The position numbers and the translations under genes were made by a program. Shown piece by piece: positions 27,293-39,242 of a DNA stretch of 64,000 nucleotides. The DNA is from Ascidia mentula (lineage: Eukaryota; Chordata; Ascidiacea; Phlebobranchia; Ascidiidae). The notes beneath the pieces were generated by a model. It had not been told where the DNA came from. It ran no database searches and worked only from the letters and a program-made list of their open reading frames with translations. Location of the stretch: contig OX387201.1 of the NCBI GenBank assembly GCA_947561715.1, positions 2,126,001 through 2,190,000 of the forward strand, in the 5' to 3' direction. The stretch's first letter is position 1. Every line of letters begins with the position of its first letter.

Positions 27293-29099
27293 ATGGCGAC
27301 CATCACAGTTCGCGTCGCTCGAGAAGAGAAAGAAATATCTGGACTTACGCGCAGGACAACATGCTCGGACGTACTGCAAGCGTTGCTCAAAGACAAGAAA
27401 CCTGACGGCCTCGGACAGATCGACGGCCCGATAAACAACAACAACAACAACGACGACGTTGATTCTTGCGACACAAAGTCGCTGAAGGAACTTGCACAGA
27501 GTTACGTGATTGTCGAGACGTGGCGTGGATGCGAGAAGCCGCTGCCACCGCGCACCCGCATACTGGCCGTGTGGCAGGCATGGGGCAAGGAACAATGCCA
27601 CGTTAAGTTCTCCCTCAAAAAAAGTCGCCACACTCGGTACAGAGAATCCGCACAATCCCAAGAAACCAAAGAGCAAATCAACAATCACTACAACTCCATG
27701 ATCGAGAAGATGAACTCGCAACACCCGGAAGCGACCGCTTTCCTCCACAAACTTTCACACGGCCAGAAGAAGCGAATCCGCCGCAACATCATGCAGTACC
27801 AACGCGCCGTGCTTATTCAGCACACCAAAGAAACCACTGTGGAACACCCCGTCGGTGTGCAACAGGCGTGTCGCCACACCGACGCGCCCGCAACCGACCC
27901 TGCGGGAAATAAGTGCCAGAGATCCCGCGGAAAGCAGTTGGACAACGAACGAGTCAAGATAACACTCAGTGAAGAACAATTCGTCGACGGAGTCGTAACT
28001 GGGCCCGATTGCCTACTGCACCACAGAGGAAAGAGCAAGTTTATTCAAAGCGCGTTGGACAATAAGGACTTTAACAAGGAGTACTGCAACTACCGACGGC
28101 GTAACCACCACAGGAGGCGTTCCTTTATGCTCGATGACTCGGATGGCCACTCGGACCAGAATGACGTTCTATCGCCAAGCGGTCACCGCCACAATATCAG
28201 TCACTACCCCTACTGCCAGAAATCGAGAAGACGCTCGAGGTCTTCGAGCAAAAGGCGACGCCGAACCAAGACCAGGCGCCACGGCGGAGTGTCCAAAACG
28301 TCCCGGGGGCGGCACGGTCGGTTGAGTAACCGGGTCAGCACCGATGAAACGACCACCTCGACAGGCACCGCGACCAGCACGGGCTCAGAAGTGGAATGTG
28401 AAGACTCCCACAGCCCTGGTGAAGATGCCGACGACGAAAAATCGATCAAGGCTGAGTACGGAAGTACTCTGGTTCGCAAAGTCATGCCCTATCCAACAGT
28501 GTTGTTGTCGCCATGCAGTGACAGCTACAGCAGCGGTACCACCACAGCTACTACCGCAACCGACTCCAGCAGCGGCACCACGACATGCAGTGAAACCTCT
28601 AACACTAGCGGAAGTAGTCTGAGTGGAACCAGTAGCAGCGAAATGTCCAGTAGCACGGATTACTGCGAAGCATTCTTTGCGTCCAGATTCGCTGCTCCAA
28701 AACCGCAACCAACTCCTGTAAAACCAGCGGTCCCGGAAAAATCTAAGGCCCCTGGCAGCAACGGCGGCGCAGCAAAGCTGTTTAAGAAAGTTCCACAGGG
28801 CCTTATTGGTTCATTCCGCAAGAAGAAGCGATCTCCCCAGCCGTCTCTGCAACAACAGGCGGTAAACGGCAACGCCAAGGCCGCTGTAGCCGCCACCGGA
28901 GGCAATAAAACCACAACGAAACGCACGGTGACTTTTGCGACCTCGCCACTCCAGCACAAGGATCGGGTGGCATCAAAGGAGAGACATGGATCGGTCGACA
29001 AAGAACCCGCGCCTAAAGTGGCTGAAAACGGAGTATCCAAGGCCCAAAATCCTCAACCACAAACTCAAGCAAAGGCAGCGGCTGAGCCAAAGAACGACG
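27293..29099 (+). CDS. RASSF9/10: RASSF9/10-like exon 1 (RA domain, basic and Ser/Thr-rich region)
   Basis: This exon encodes residues 1-602 plus the first base of codon 603. The donor is GACG|GTAAGTTTT, a near-consensus site. Reading past it adds only ten residues before a stop at 29,131. The large first exon carries the whole RA domain and the extended basic and Ser/Thr-rich region. Confidence 0.9.
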
Positions 29100-32000
29100 G
29101 TAAGTTTTGTGTTTTCGATATCTTTCTGTGAACGATATTGTTATGCAAACCATTTGGGAGTTAGTCGTTGTTTGTAAACACAAGTCGGTGAGAGTCAACC
29201 GTCTGGCGCCTAATTGCTCCTTATCTTACTCCACCAAACGGCAATCTAACAAATTGTAACAAGCGTTTCATTGCGGTAGGACTAGGCGACAGACTTCTGC
29301 ACGATTACCATCGCGCTTTAATCACTTTCGTCGTTCGGTCGCGTTCGGGACAATAGGCAGCGAGAGTGGCGCGGTGCAGGCCTGACGCAGGAACGCTGCA
29401 CACAATGGGCATTGTCTGGCGCTAACGGGCCGCCCAGGACCTCTAAACACGCGCCCTCACGCAATTGTTATGAAATCGGCAGCGGCCACATGCGAAAGTA
29501 GAGTGGGATTTGGAACCATCTATTCCAAGAGGCAGGTGCGCGTTCTTGCACATGTGCTGCATTTGAATGTCGGCGCATCGCGGTTTATGTTGCAGCGCTT
29601 AAGAACAGTCGCGGATTTAGGGGGTTTAGACGGACGATCTGCGAACGCGGAGTCGCCTTAATGCAGGGAATAGCGGCGGCGGTGGGAGCGATTATCCCGG
29701 CAGTGTTTACTGACGCAAGTGCACGCTTTGTGATGCTCGACAGCCCAATGCAGACACTAAACACAACGAGTCGTTTCCCAAGCGCTTGAGAATGCTGCAT
29801 GCAAGAGAGGATCCCGAGGTCCCTTCTCGAATGCCACTGAACACAGCTTGCCCTTGACGGCCCGTTGTATTGGGTTACGACTCCTGGTCAATGCTTTTTG
29901 ACGGGAAAGCTTAGCGCGGGCCCGTGTACGCGACAAACTGACTGCGCTAGCATACACACACTGCCTTTGTTTTGCAAGCTTTATATAGCCGCGCTTTGCT
30001 AAACACATAGTTGACGGCCAGGGTGCATTTACTAACGAGCAGGCGGAGCCCACCAAACTGGTTCCAGCAAAAACAATTGGTGGATCAAAGACTGTCTCAT
30101 TAGCGCCCTCTAACCTACGCACGGTAGTCACAAAAAGTTATGGCACATTGACCTTGGGCTTGACGTGTTTATCCGTGTATAAAATGTGCTTCACAATGTG
30201 TAGAAACAATAACACGAAAGTCCACAACGCGTTGCGTTAATTAGGTCACACATGCTATCGCTGTAACAAGAATACGGGTGGTGTCGAAAATCCTCGACGT
30301 CCCCTGTATCTGATTGCGGCATCCAACACCGCATAGCCGTCCTAATCCCCTTGGCTTTGAGCCCAAGGGCCCCGAAGCGCGTGATTGATGCTTTCTGCTG
30401 ACAAGTTGGGTCAAGATCGACTCCGTGTGTCTCCGTCACTCAGCCCTTACTTCCAAGAAACGATCGAAGCTTTCGCGAATTCGTTTCGGCGTGTAGGACT
30501 GGGAGGTCGCTGATCTGTCATGGTTAGTTAGCGTTTTCCCACGTCCAGACAATACGTTACGGTGATTAGGGAGTTTCGCTCGACATTTTTGTGTGCTCGG
30601 TGGTGTAATGTGTTTAGTGTAATGCGCACCGAGACTGTCGACACCTCGCACGTGGTAAAGCGATTGTAAACCTTCTTCAACCGTGACATGATGACAACCG
30701 TCACGGAAAAAGTTATTCCGAGAAACTGCAACAATTTTGACTTATGTGTGTTTAATTACCCCATGGTTTAATATCCGAGGGATCGGGGTCTAAAAGCCTT
30801 GCGGTTTCGAACGTTACGTCATCGCATATCGACACACCGATTTAACGGTCACACCCATAACATCGAGGCAACGCGTCGTCAAAGCAATCGCCAGATAGCT
30901 TGGATACTTACGCATGCTTCTGACGTCACACCACTCTGGATTTTGGGAGGCTGTGAAATCGTTTTCCACACGGGGTCACTCGTCGCCTGGTAATAAACTT
31001 TAAGAGCAGGAGATTCTCCATAGCTCACCATTGTATCAAAGACGCCGCCTGCGGAGGGCATTTCAGTGTCCGGTACTTGTGCGCGCACACACATGCGAAC
31101 GAATATGCGCAGGGTTTAATATTGTTGGTGGTTTGTCGTTGAAACTGGTGTGGAGATTTAATAACCCGAAGTCTATTGTCCGAGGGTCGCCCACGCTCAG
31201 TTTGAAAGTGGCCTGGTCCTCTTGCGCCGCGCGGTTACTCTATTGCCTCGCCCGCACTTCTGAGGATTTGCTTTTGATGTTCGCCCGCACTTGAGGCAGT
31301 GCACAAGCAAGCCGACCTGTTCTTGTGCGCTGGGAAGCTTGGTCAAAGACCGCGACGCGATGTTGGCTCATCAAAAGGTGATTTCACGTCGCGCCACCCC
31401 CAGAAATTCCACAATAGCGCGCCCGGTTAACAAGCGCTAGTTTTATTTGCACGTCCCCTTATCTCGATACCTGTCAAATCAATAACCAGGATCGGGCGCT
31501 TGCGGGGTTGTGATCGGTGGCAGCTTAAATGCCAACGGGTCAATATTTGACAGGGCGTTGGATTGGACCGAGGGTTAACGCTGACCCAAATATGCGTCTT
31601 GGATTGAGTTGCGCTTGGTGGGAAAATCGGGGATCTCTGCCAAATCAAGATTGACACGCTGTGTCTTATCTAAATTCTCGCGGCGCCAAGACGAGTTGCA
31701 GAACCAGCGCGCGCCCTCTTGGCACGTCTGTGTTGTGTAGTCGTGTCTCTTGCACGCCACAGCCAATATATTGCGACACGGGCCTTGGATGGGCCGCTGT
31801 GCTATCGCCGAATAAACACTATGTCCTGGTACAGCGGTTTTGTATCCTTGGATCGGGCTTCCGGCGAAAACATACAGCGCAATGGAAAGAAAACACAGAC
31901 AACGTGTTGCGGGCGTCTTTTTCTGACTGGCTAAGACAACATACAAACAATATGCCATAGGTAGGCGATGTTTTGGCTGAGCACAATACCGACGGCGCGT

Positions 32001-35000
32001 CGTCATCCGCCATTGAACGTCTCCTTGGTGAAAGCATCTCACCGGCGCCTGCAAGAATTACTCACAAAATACGATACGAGGTTCTCGTGTCAACTTCGAG
32101 CGCCCGCCAGTACTAATTACCGTTCTGGCGTTACAAAACACCAGGCAAGCGACGGTTCGTTATCGAGGTAATTGTATCGTTCTTAACTAGCGACAGCGAG
32201 CCAGAAATATGTGCCGCATGCCGGCGTGTTGTACTTGGCTCGAAAACCTTGTACATTCCCATGCCGTCCACTCAATTTAGAAACGTGAATTCCGTACATT
32301 GCGACATTATCAACGTCCGCGTGTAGTTTGGCCGCAGCGACACGAAATTGGGTTCTCTTGTGCAAATAGAACCGTCCCGCATCAGAGTGTCTTGTCGTGT
32401 TGTAACCGACTTCCATTCAAAACACAAGCAAGCTCTTTTACCTTCACGCGCTTCGACGAAGACGAGTCACAGTTTCCGAAAAGACGCGCCACAAATAGTT
32501 GCGCATTAAAAAAGCCCACTGCTCTACGATATCGTGTCCACACAAGCGCGGAGCGTGATGCTAGATATACATTTAGTCAGCGATAAGAGAGTTGTAGCAG
32601 TTTCACGCCTACACGAAACGCTCCTCCCCTTTCTAGAACGTTGCCAACAATTGGGAGTAAGATGCGCGAACTTATCGCAGTTGCCATGGCAATTGTGTAA
32701 CACTAAGGAGAGATGCCATAAAGTACCACGAAATAACAGTTAATAATCCACCAGCAATAATTGGCCATTGGCGACCAGTGGTGCCTTGCGTAAACACAAG
32801 GTGTGTAAGGTTAAATAAAAAACCCGAAGCGCGCGGTTTTCGGGTTGGGTTAGCATAGTTCTCAAATAGCGGATACAGATACAAACGCGCCGCGCGTGGC
32901 CCACGAATAATCACGTGGCGAATGATGGTTTAATTCTGGCTTTGTCGTCCAAGAACCGACACCGATTCGGTCACGACTGCGCGTCGACCTCAATTGAAGT
33001 AAAACGCGTGTCGAGGCTCCGTTAAGGTGGGTGGGTGGCTAAGCTATATCATACGTGGGTTAAGGGTAGCATGCACCTTACGTCTGTTTGTTGACACTAT
33101 AGGGCGGGGTCGTACCCCGCCGCTGGGGCTGTGATACAAAATTGGATAATTTGTTTGAGGGTAAGCTTCCAGGCACACCGGGAATCGCGGCCTATTAGCG
33201 GTAAATCGGGGTTGCCGCCGCACGCAAAAATCTTAATCGCCACACTCGATACTTGTTGCAAGGCGTGATTGACGGGCGGTTGGGTATCCCGACCGCATCC
33301 TCTCGTCACATAATCCTTATCCACGAGACTCGTGGGCTATTTTTGGCGGCAATTTCATGCTTGAATCTCTTTCGCGCGAGCCAAGCCAATTTGACCCAGA
33401 TTCTGACTGCAAATTTGACCCAAAGCGGCCGTAATCGCCCAAGCTACACACGCACACGACGTTGTCGGCACAATACAACCCCTTGTGCAAGGACTGCAAG
33501 TCCCATCGATTGCAGAGCCATCAAAAGCGACCCGTTAGTAAGGAAAAGCATTTCGCGAAGGGGGTGCAGAGTTCAGCTAAAAGGGCTCCACATGGAATGG
33601 GGGTGCACACACCCCTTGCGTGAGGGCGATAGTTTACGTGCTGGTAGCAGCGAGCGTATCGTCCCCTTCCTTCGTACTTTGGTCGCGTTTTACCGCGAGT
33701 GTTCGATTTGTAAAGGTCGCACCGCACTTACTTGCATACCGGCAACGCAAAATAATCGGCGACGATTTTCCTATGTTCTTCCTGTTGTTCGTGATGCCGT
33801 TTCAAAAAAAGGTGTGGCAACTATCAAAGCGGACGAACGGCTTGCTTCGTCAAAACCACCCGGCGACTGGCTTAAAACTGTGTATAAACTTTCTATCCCG
33901 ACCGTAACGGAAATGACGCTGAGTAAGTTGCGCGGTGGAATTCGACTTGAACATTCTGTGAATCCCTGTTTTTCGGCGTTCGACCTCCAACGTCAGAAAC
34001 TATGTAAATTACCAAACTGACCTCGGTGTCGTTCAGAGGTAAACACATCGCGTGAGGACCGGTTGCGTGGACTGGCTTTCGCGGTGGCTTTGTATTGCTC
34101 CGTAATGTGCGGGTGTCAAATCCAGCCTCAAAAAATCGGCTTAGCAGATGTAACGCAACATTGCGTAACGACTTGCAAGGTGACAATTTTCGCACCAGAG
34201 TTTGCTTGGGAACCACATTTGGACTTTGAAAGTTTCATGCATTCCAGATCTTGCATTGCGTCGGTATCAGATGCTCATTAGGGCGAATTGCGTTGTGATC
34301 GTAAGATTCGATAGCGCGTATCGTATCGTCGTTTCCGAATCGTGTAGGCGATTTTATCGGATCGCCAGCGTTCCGAGAAACGCAAGCATAAAAGATCCAC
34401 GTCGCGCGACCAACGAAACAAATATAAATACATGCGTAATGATAAGGGCTCAAGATCGATCTGCAGCAGATTGACCTTCAGAAAAAAGCTCAATGCCGCC
34501 TCTTTGTGTAGCACTTAAATGATACATCTCATATGTTTTGGCCTAAAAGTTGCATTTGTACCAAACAATTTAATGCCAAGGAGTGTTAACATCTATATCC
34601 CTTAAATCTTTCATCGGCGTAATCGAATATTATAGCGCAGAAATCGGCCCAGGCCTAGCGACCTCCGTGTAGCACGTTTAATCTGACAATGCCATCAAAA
34701 GCGGCGATCCTACTTTTGAGCTTGGAGCACGCGATCGCATTTTTGCGACACCGGGGTTACGATAAAACGTGTCACTGGGCTTCGCTCGTAAACACGCCCA
34801 TCTTTCATGCGTTCTTCTCAACACAAAACTGAATAAACGATCAATGCTTTGATCGTAGAAGCACAAACTATTTTGAGACCATCTTGCTATAAAAGCGCCA
34901 AAATATTTATTTTTTGATAAAGCGTATGCAGAAGTTTAGTAAGGAATCCTTTGGGTCTCGTAGTAAAAAGTCTACCCATTTCGTGATGAACCATAGCGGC

Positions 35001-37942
35001 GGTTTCCACTCGTGCGTTTAGCTATTGTTACGACAGTCACGCGAATCGGCAGTTGGTGGCGGAAGAGCAACTTGCAAAGCCGCCTCCTACAGAGATATAA
35101 CCACTCTGTCAGCGTCGTCTGTCTAGACACATCGTGCTTGACAGTCATATTCTCCCAAATGTTATTTGCAACATTCAGTTTTGTATTGTTTCAAGGTGTA
35201 CAGCACAGTGTTTAAGAAAGTTAAAGGTGGCGCTGCATATCAGCATGGATCTTAATCATTCGTCTCTTTGCAGATGCTGAAACGTGCAGGAGCATCGATA
35301 AGTGGAAACAAATAATCTTATCGCAAGACAAACTTCTCACGGAGAAAAAGGAGAAGGTTGCTTCCACCCACGTGGACATCCAGAAGATCGAGTCTGAAGT
35401 TCACAGACACCGGACCCAAACGCACGGGAAGAACTATGTCCAGGTAAGCTTTAGTTAAACCTCAACTAAATGTAAAACTATAACATTAGAAGCAAAGGTT
35501 TTTTACGACAAACTTAGAGAGGATTTTAAAGACGGGCTCTATTAGATTGGTAGATGATCAATTACAGAATAAAGTAGTAAAGAATGTGTTTTTTATTTAG
35601 GACACTTATTTGTCCGGTATGGAAGCCCCGACTCCAGCGTCCAAGTCCAGATTCGGCGCAAACTCTCTGCGTCCGCCACAATGGCTTTCGGAATGCCGGG
35701 ACCCTGCAGCCCTGAGCGAGTACGTAGACGCTTGCCAGAAAGTGGTGGAAATGCAACTAAAAATCGAGGAACACAAACGGCAATTCGAGATCGTCCTGCA
35801 AGATATGCAAGACGAAGTGTGGAAGGCTTCGAACGATCCAAGTGCGATGAGCCAGGCCGCAAATCCCATCACTGCAGCCGCATCAGCGCTTGGTCTTGTT
35901 GTCACCAAGAACGACGACGATGACTCAAGCGACGACGAATCCCGACTCGAATCGTTGTCGGTATCGAATGGACGTAAACCCAATCCTTCTTCTGACAAGG
36001 GAAGCGAAAGAGAAAAGATTGCAGCTGCGGAGGCGACCCTGGAAGTCGAGAGATCCAATAACGAGATGGAGGCGAACTTGTACCTGAGTCTGCGCCTCTC
36101 CTCCGAACTTCAGGAGGTGGACCAGAAGATGGAGGACTCCCAACGCCTTCTGCAGGTAATTTCAACTTCCACTTGAGTATAATAACATAGTTTTATTGAG
36201 AAAAGTAAACTGGCAGACAGGATGGCAAAATCCTGTTACATTTGCGCCTTTGTTGTTTTTTCTGATATTGTATTAAAACGTTGCCAATGACGATTAACTC
36301 AGTGATTCACAGTTTTCTAATCCAACCAATCTTGTTTATTCAGGCGAAGGGAGAAACGCTTCTGGCCATGGTTCGCGAGCTTGCAGAGTCCCCGAACGGA
36401 ATATCACCCGAATTATGGGAAGAATACGGAGACCTCCTGACAGCTTACGACGCCGAAGTGTCCCTTCAGCGTTATTTGGCTGCCTGCGCCGAATCGCAAA
36501 ACGAACCATGTATCGGGGTCACCAATCCGGAAGACGACCCACTTTCAACCACCACCACTGCACTACAAAACGCCCTATCTCCTTGGCTGTGGTGCGAGCA
36601 CTGTAAGATGGAACTGGAGCAGCAACAACACGGTCACGCGTTCGACGGTCAAACGGCCCCTGTATCCCCACACTGGTTCAGTCATTCACCTCTGCCGTTG
36701 AACCTGTCAGAGTTGCCGCTACCGTCGCCTACAGCAGTTAAATCATCGCCAACTCTTGCCACACGTGCGATGGGTCCCCTGCTACCCATGCCGCCGATAC
36801 CGGATTGCAACGACAGCGATTATGACGATTTACCGAACGATATTAAAGGTGACGACGTGACCGCCACCTCCACGATTATATCGACCGAAAACGCGATACC
36901 TAGAGGCATCGTTCTGCGGCATTCCGGTCGTCACCAGAAAGACAAGCAACAGATTGCAACACAACTCAACTACCTCTCAGTAAACCACAACAGCTGCGCC
37001 AACAACACCGACGACTCTGGCAACGCTTCAGCCACAAGCAGTCTTGCGAGCAGCAACAGCGATGGAGGAAGTATCGATATGGGGAGTAGAAACGGAAGCT
37101 GTGACAGCGGAAGTCCCCGACCCTCTCCTTGTTTGGGGGCAGAAAGCCAAGACTCCGGTTCTTCGTCTCCGTATTTCACTCACAGAAACCAGAAGCACAG
37201 CAGCGGACGGAGGTCATTTTTCGTATTTCCATCGCAGACGAAACACGGCAAAAGCGACGAAGGGTCGCGCTCCCCGGCACGCTACAACCAAACCCGAGGC
37301 GGAAACGGCGGCGCAACGAAACCGGTGATTCCCCCGAAACCCAACGCGGCGGGTTCAAAGCACGGAAGCGAGCCGAAGAGGTTGCTGATTCCGAGCAAGG
37401 AAGAAATGGAGCGTCTGCAGCAACAGCAGAAGCTCATTCGCCGCAACAGCGGAGGCAGAAGGAAAAACCCTCTGTTGAACGTGGACGACAAACAACACTT
37501 TGGCAGGAGAGCTGCGAGCTTCGGGAAGTCGGGGATTGGAGTAGGAGCGTTGCCAAACCGACTCAACGGAATCATCAACAAACCCATCGTCAACAACTCG
37601 CACTGCGATCTACGTCAGAGGGAATCATCACAAACACGAGGTAGCAGAGCGTCATCGAAACCGAACTCTCAAATCACAAACAAGGGAAAGCACCCGCACC
37701 GTCTCGCGCCATCGCCCATTGACGTCATCATGAATTCGGGGGGAATCGCGTCTGCCCCGTGTTCTCCGCACGGTTACCAACACCAGAAGTTGCATCCGCG
37801 CGATCCGAGGCGAATTCCTTCTTCTGGGGATGCGAAGAGGCGTATCCATAGCGATACATACGACAACGACTCCGACACTGGGCTGAGCTCTTTGCACAGC
37901 GCTGATTCGGACTTGGTCATGTATTCCGAGACGCTCGTGTAG
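27293..37942 (+). CDS. RASSF9/10: N-terminal RASSF family protein, RASSF9/RASSF10-like (complete, 4 exons)
   Basis: Exons are 27293-29099, 35274-35443, 35601-36155 and 36344-37942. All introns are GT-AG and the frame is continuous, giving 1376 residues. Residues 2-112 form a Ras-association (ubiquitin-like) domain recognisable by SGLTRRTTCSDVLQALL and by VETWRGCEKPLPPRTRIL, with a poly-Asn insertion at 48-53. Residues about 603-870 are a charged coiled coil containing LSQD and NYVQDTYL, words typical of RASSF9 and RASSF10. The rest is low-complexity: an Arg/Ser-basic patch at 312-329, a Ser/Thr tract at about 405-455, and a long disordered tail ending DSDTGLSSLHS and then ETLV, a class I PDZ ligand. 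Vertebrate RASSF9 and RASSF10 are about 430-510 residues, so this protein is more than twice as long. The family acts as scaffolds in polarity, trafficking and growth control. The start is the first ATG of the RA-domain frame, in good context (GCATCATGG). Confidence 0.9.
29100..35273 (+). other. RASSF9/10-like intron 1 (6.2 kb)
   Basis: This intron separates the RA-domain exon from the coiled-coil exons. It begins GTAAGTTTT and ends in a pyrimidine-rich tract followed by TTTGCAG. A 255-aa open frame at 33253-34020 lies inside it but resembles no family I know. A B-box-like word (GGTACGACCCCGC, minus strand near 33,110) hints at a decayed tRNA-derived repeat. I saw nothing else. Confidence 0.8.
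35274..35443 (+). CDS. RASSF9/10: RASSF9/10-like exon 2 (start of coiled coil)
   Basis: It completes the codon split at exon 1 (G|AT, Asp603) and encodes 57 residues rich in Lys, Glu and Gln, including ILSQDKLL and THGKNYVQ. The acceptor is TCTCTTTGCAG and the donor CAG|GTAAGC. The segment matches the region just after the linker in RASSF10, where LSQD and NYVQDTYL are conserved. NYVQDTYL spans the junction with exon 3, which supports the join. Confidence 0.9.
35601..36155 (+). CDS. RASSF9/10: RASSF9/10-like exon 3 (coiled coil and acidic insert)
   Basis: It encodes 185 residues in phase 0, starting DTYLSGMEAP. Heptad-like segments flank an acidic stretch (KNDDDDSSDDES). The acceptor is TTTTTTATTTAG and the donor CTGCAG|GTAATT. 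Confidence 0.9.
36344..37942 (+). CDS. RASSF9/10: RASSF9/10-like exon 4 (disordered tail, PDZ ligand)
   Basis: It encodes 532 residues and the TAG stop. The first about 30 residues (AKGETLLAMVRELAES...) continue the helical region. The remainder is rich in Ser, Pro, Asn, Gly and basic residues and is probably disordered. The end DTGLSSLHSADSD followed by YSETLV resembles the conserved C-terminus of RASSF9/10 proteins and has the S/T-x-V pattern of class I PDZ ligands. Confidence 0.88.
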   Translation, partial: AKGETLLAMVRELAESPNGISPELWEEYGDLLTAYDAEVSLQRYLAACAESQNEPCIGVTNPEDDPLSTTTTALQNALSPWLWCEHCKMELEQQQHGHAFDGQTAPVSPHWFSHSPLPLNLSELPLPSPTAVKSSPTLATRAMGPLLPMPPIPDCNDSDYDDLPNDIKGDDVTATSTIISTENAIPRGIVLRHSGRHQKDKQQIATQLNYLSVNHNSCANNTDDSGNASATSSLASSNSDGGSIDMGSRNGSCDSGSPRPSPCLGAESQDSGSSSPYFTHRNQKHSSGRRSFFVFPSQTKHGKSDEGSRSPARYNQTRGGNGGATKPVIPPKPNAAGSKHGSEPKRLLIPSKEEMERLQQQQKLIRRNSGGRRKNPLLNVDDKQHFGRRAASFGKSGIGVGALPNRLNGIINKPIVNNSHCDLRQRESSQTRGSRASSKPNSQITNKGKHPHRLAPSPIDVIMNSGGIASAPCSPHGYQHQKLHPRDPRRIPSSGDAKRRIHSDTYDNDSDTGLSSLHSADSDLVMYSETLV

Positions 37943-38422
37943 ATATGACACCACTCAACGCCAACCGCCACCAACCGTATCATCACGAAGGTGTGGCGTT
38001 TATTTCGGGGAGCAATCCGCGCATTTCCACCGCGAAATGATAATAAGCGTGCGGGCAAACAGATGACTTTGCGAAAACGCGTGTTTGTGATTCATTACCT
38101 CTTATTTCCTCCAAGCATTGCGACAACATTTTGCTCTTTCATTACTGCAGTCAATCATCTTGTTCTCCTTTTACGTTCTGTCCCCTTTTCGGCGAGGACA
38201 CCGAGTGTTACTATACGTATTTTTTTTGAAAGTATCTTAACCGCGCGCCTCTTTCCCATTGTTCTGTGCTTACGTGTGATCGTCTTTTATCGCCACAGAG
38301 TTTTTCTTTTCCACCTTTATCCAGTTCCATTCTAATTGGTCAAAACCCGCTTGTCACATGGCGGTGTTTCGACCAATCGCCGCTAATCGTGGCGCCTGTA
38401 TGCAGTGTGTGACTTATTTTCC

Positions 38423-38428
38423 AATAAA
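38423..38428 (+). terminator. poly(A) signal AATAAA of the RASSF9/10-like gene
   Basis: This is a canonical hexamer 481 bases after the stop, and the best positioned plus-strand signal downstream. It predicts a 3' UTR of about 0.5 kb. Confidence 0.6.
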
Positions 38429-39093
38429 TTAAAATTGCGGAAAAAATATCAAATGGCTGAAATTTTACGGCGAAAAAGTACTTAAAAGATGTACGGTTTG
38501 AGGGCAGGTGCCAATTACAGTGACGAAGTGCCAGATAAACTAAAAAGTCAGTTAGGAATGGAGAAACGCAGGAATCAATGTAACTTGACAGATCAAAATG
38601 CAACAACACGTTTCGTGTTGGATGTAATACTAAAAAACTCTCAAAGGCTGGTGAAACCGTTTCCACCTTGTTAGAAGCGATCATTCCGTTCAAGAGCGAG
38701 TGGAGAGGGCAATTACAAGCTTAAAATCTTGACCCGATCTTGACCACTTTGGGCCAAGGCCCTTGTGGTGCACTTTGGCCCGGTCGTACAACTTGTTTTG
38801 CAAAGGCGCGTGCTAATTTTCGCGTCCGATCTTTTCGCTGAGGTCACTGAGGATGTTGGTTGCACCACGCAGCGGCAATTTCACGGGATGGGTAAAATTG
38901 CTTATCACGCGAAAACATTTTTAGTCTAATGACATAGGTCGCGTGTTGAGGTTTTGCTAATCCAATCCGAATTAAGTTGTTTTGACGCTAATCGTTGCAC
39001 GTGATCGTTGCACGTTGTACAAACGTGTACAATTGTCTGACCTATGGAATAAGCCATGATAGTCGTACATTGCTTAGCACCTACACAAAAATG

Positions 39094-39242
39094 CCAGCTG
39101 CAGCTGCATACAGATGGCCACTGTTTCGACCTATAAGGTCCTATCAGTGCAATTGGTACGGCCAAGCAATGACACCTTATACGTCGAAGCAGTGGCCGTC
39201 TGTTTGCAGCTTACACATTTCACATTATTGGCTCCACTTTGT
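39094..39242. mobile_element. decayed hammerhead-bearing repeat, inverted pair
   Basis: This locus shares several words with the element at 54,757-54,892: AAAGTGGAGCCAATAAT (minus strand), TTGCTTGGCCGT (minus strand) and GAAACAGTGGCCATCTGT (minus strand, near 39,111-39,128). Two ribozyme-like units face opposite ways. The minus-strand unit (about 39103-39152) has CTGATAG in place of CTGATGA, and the plus-strand unit (about 39165-39213) has lost bases in the CTGATGA box and reads GAAG for GAAA. Both are predicted inactive. Confidence 0.7.
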
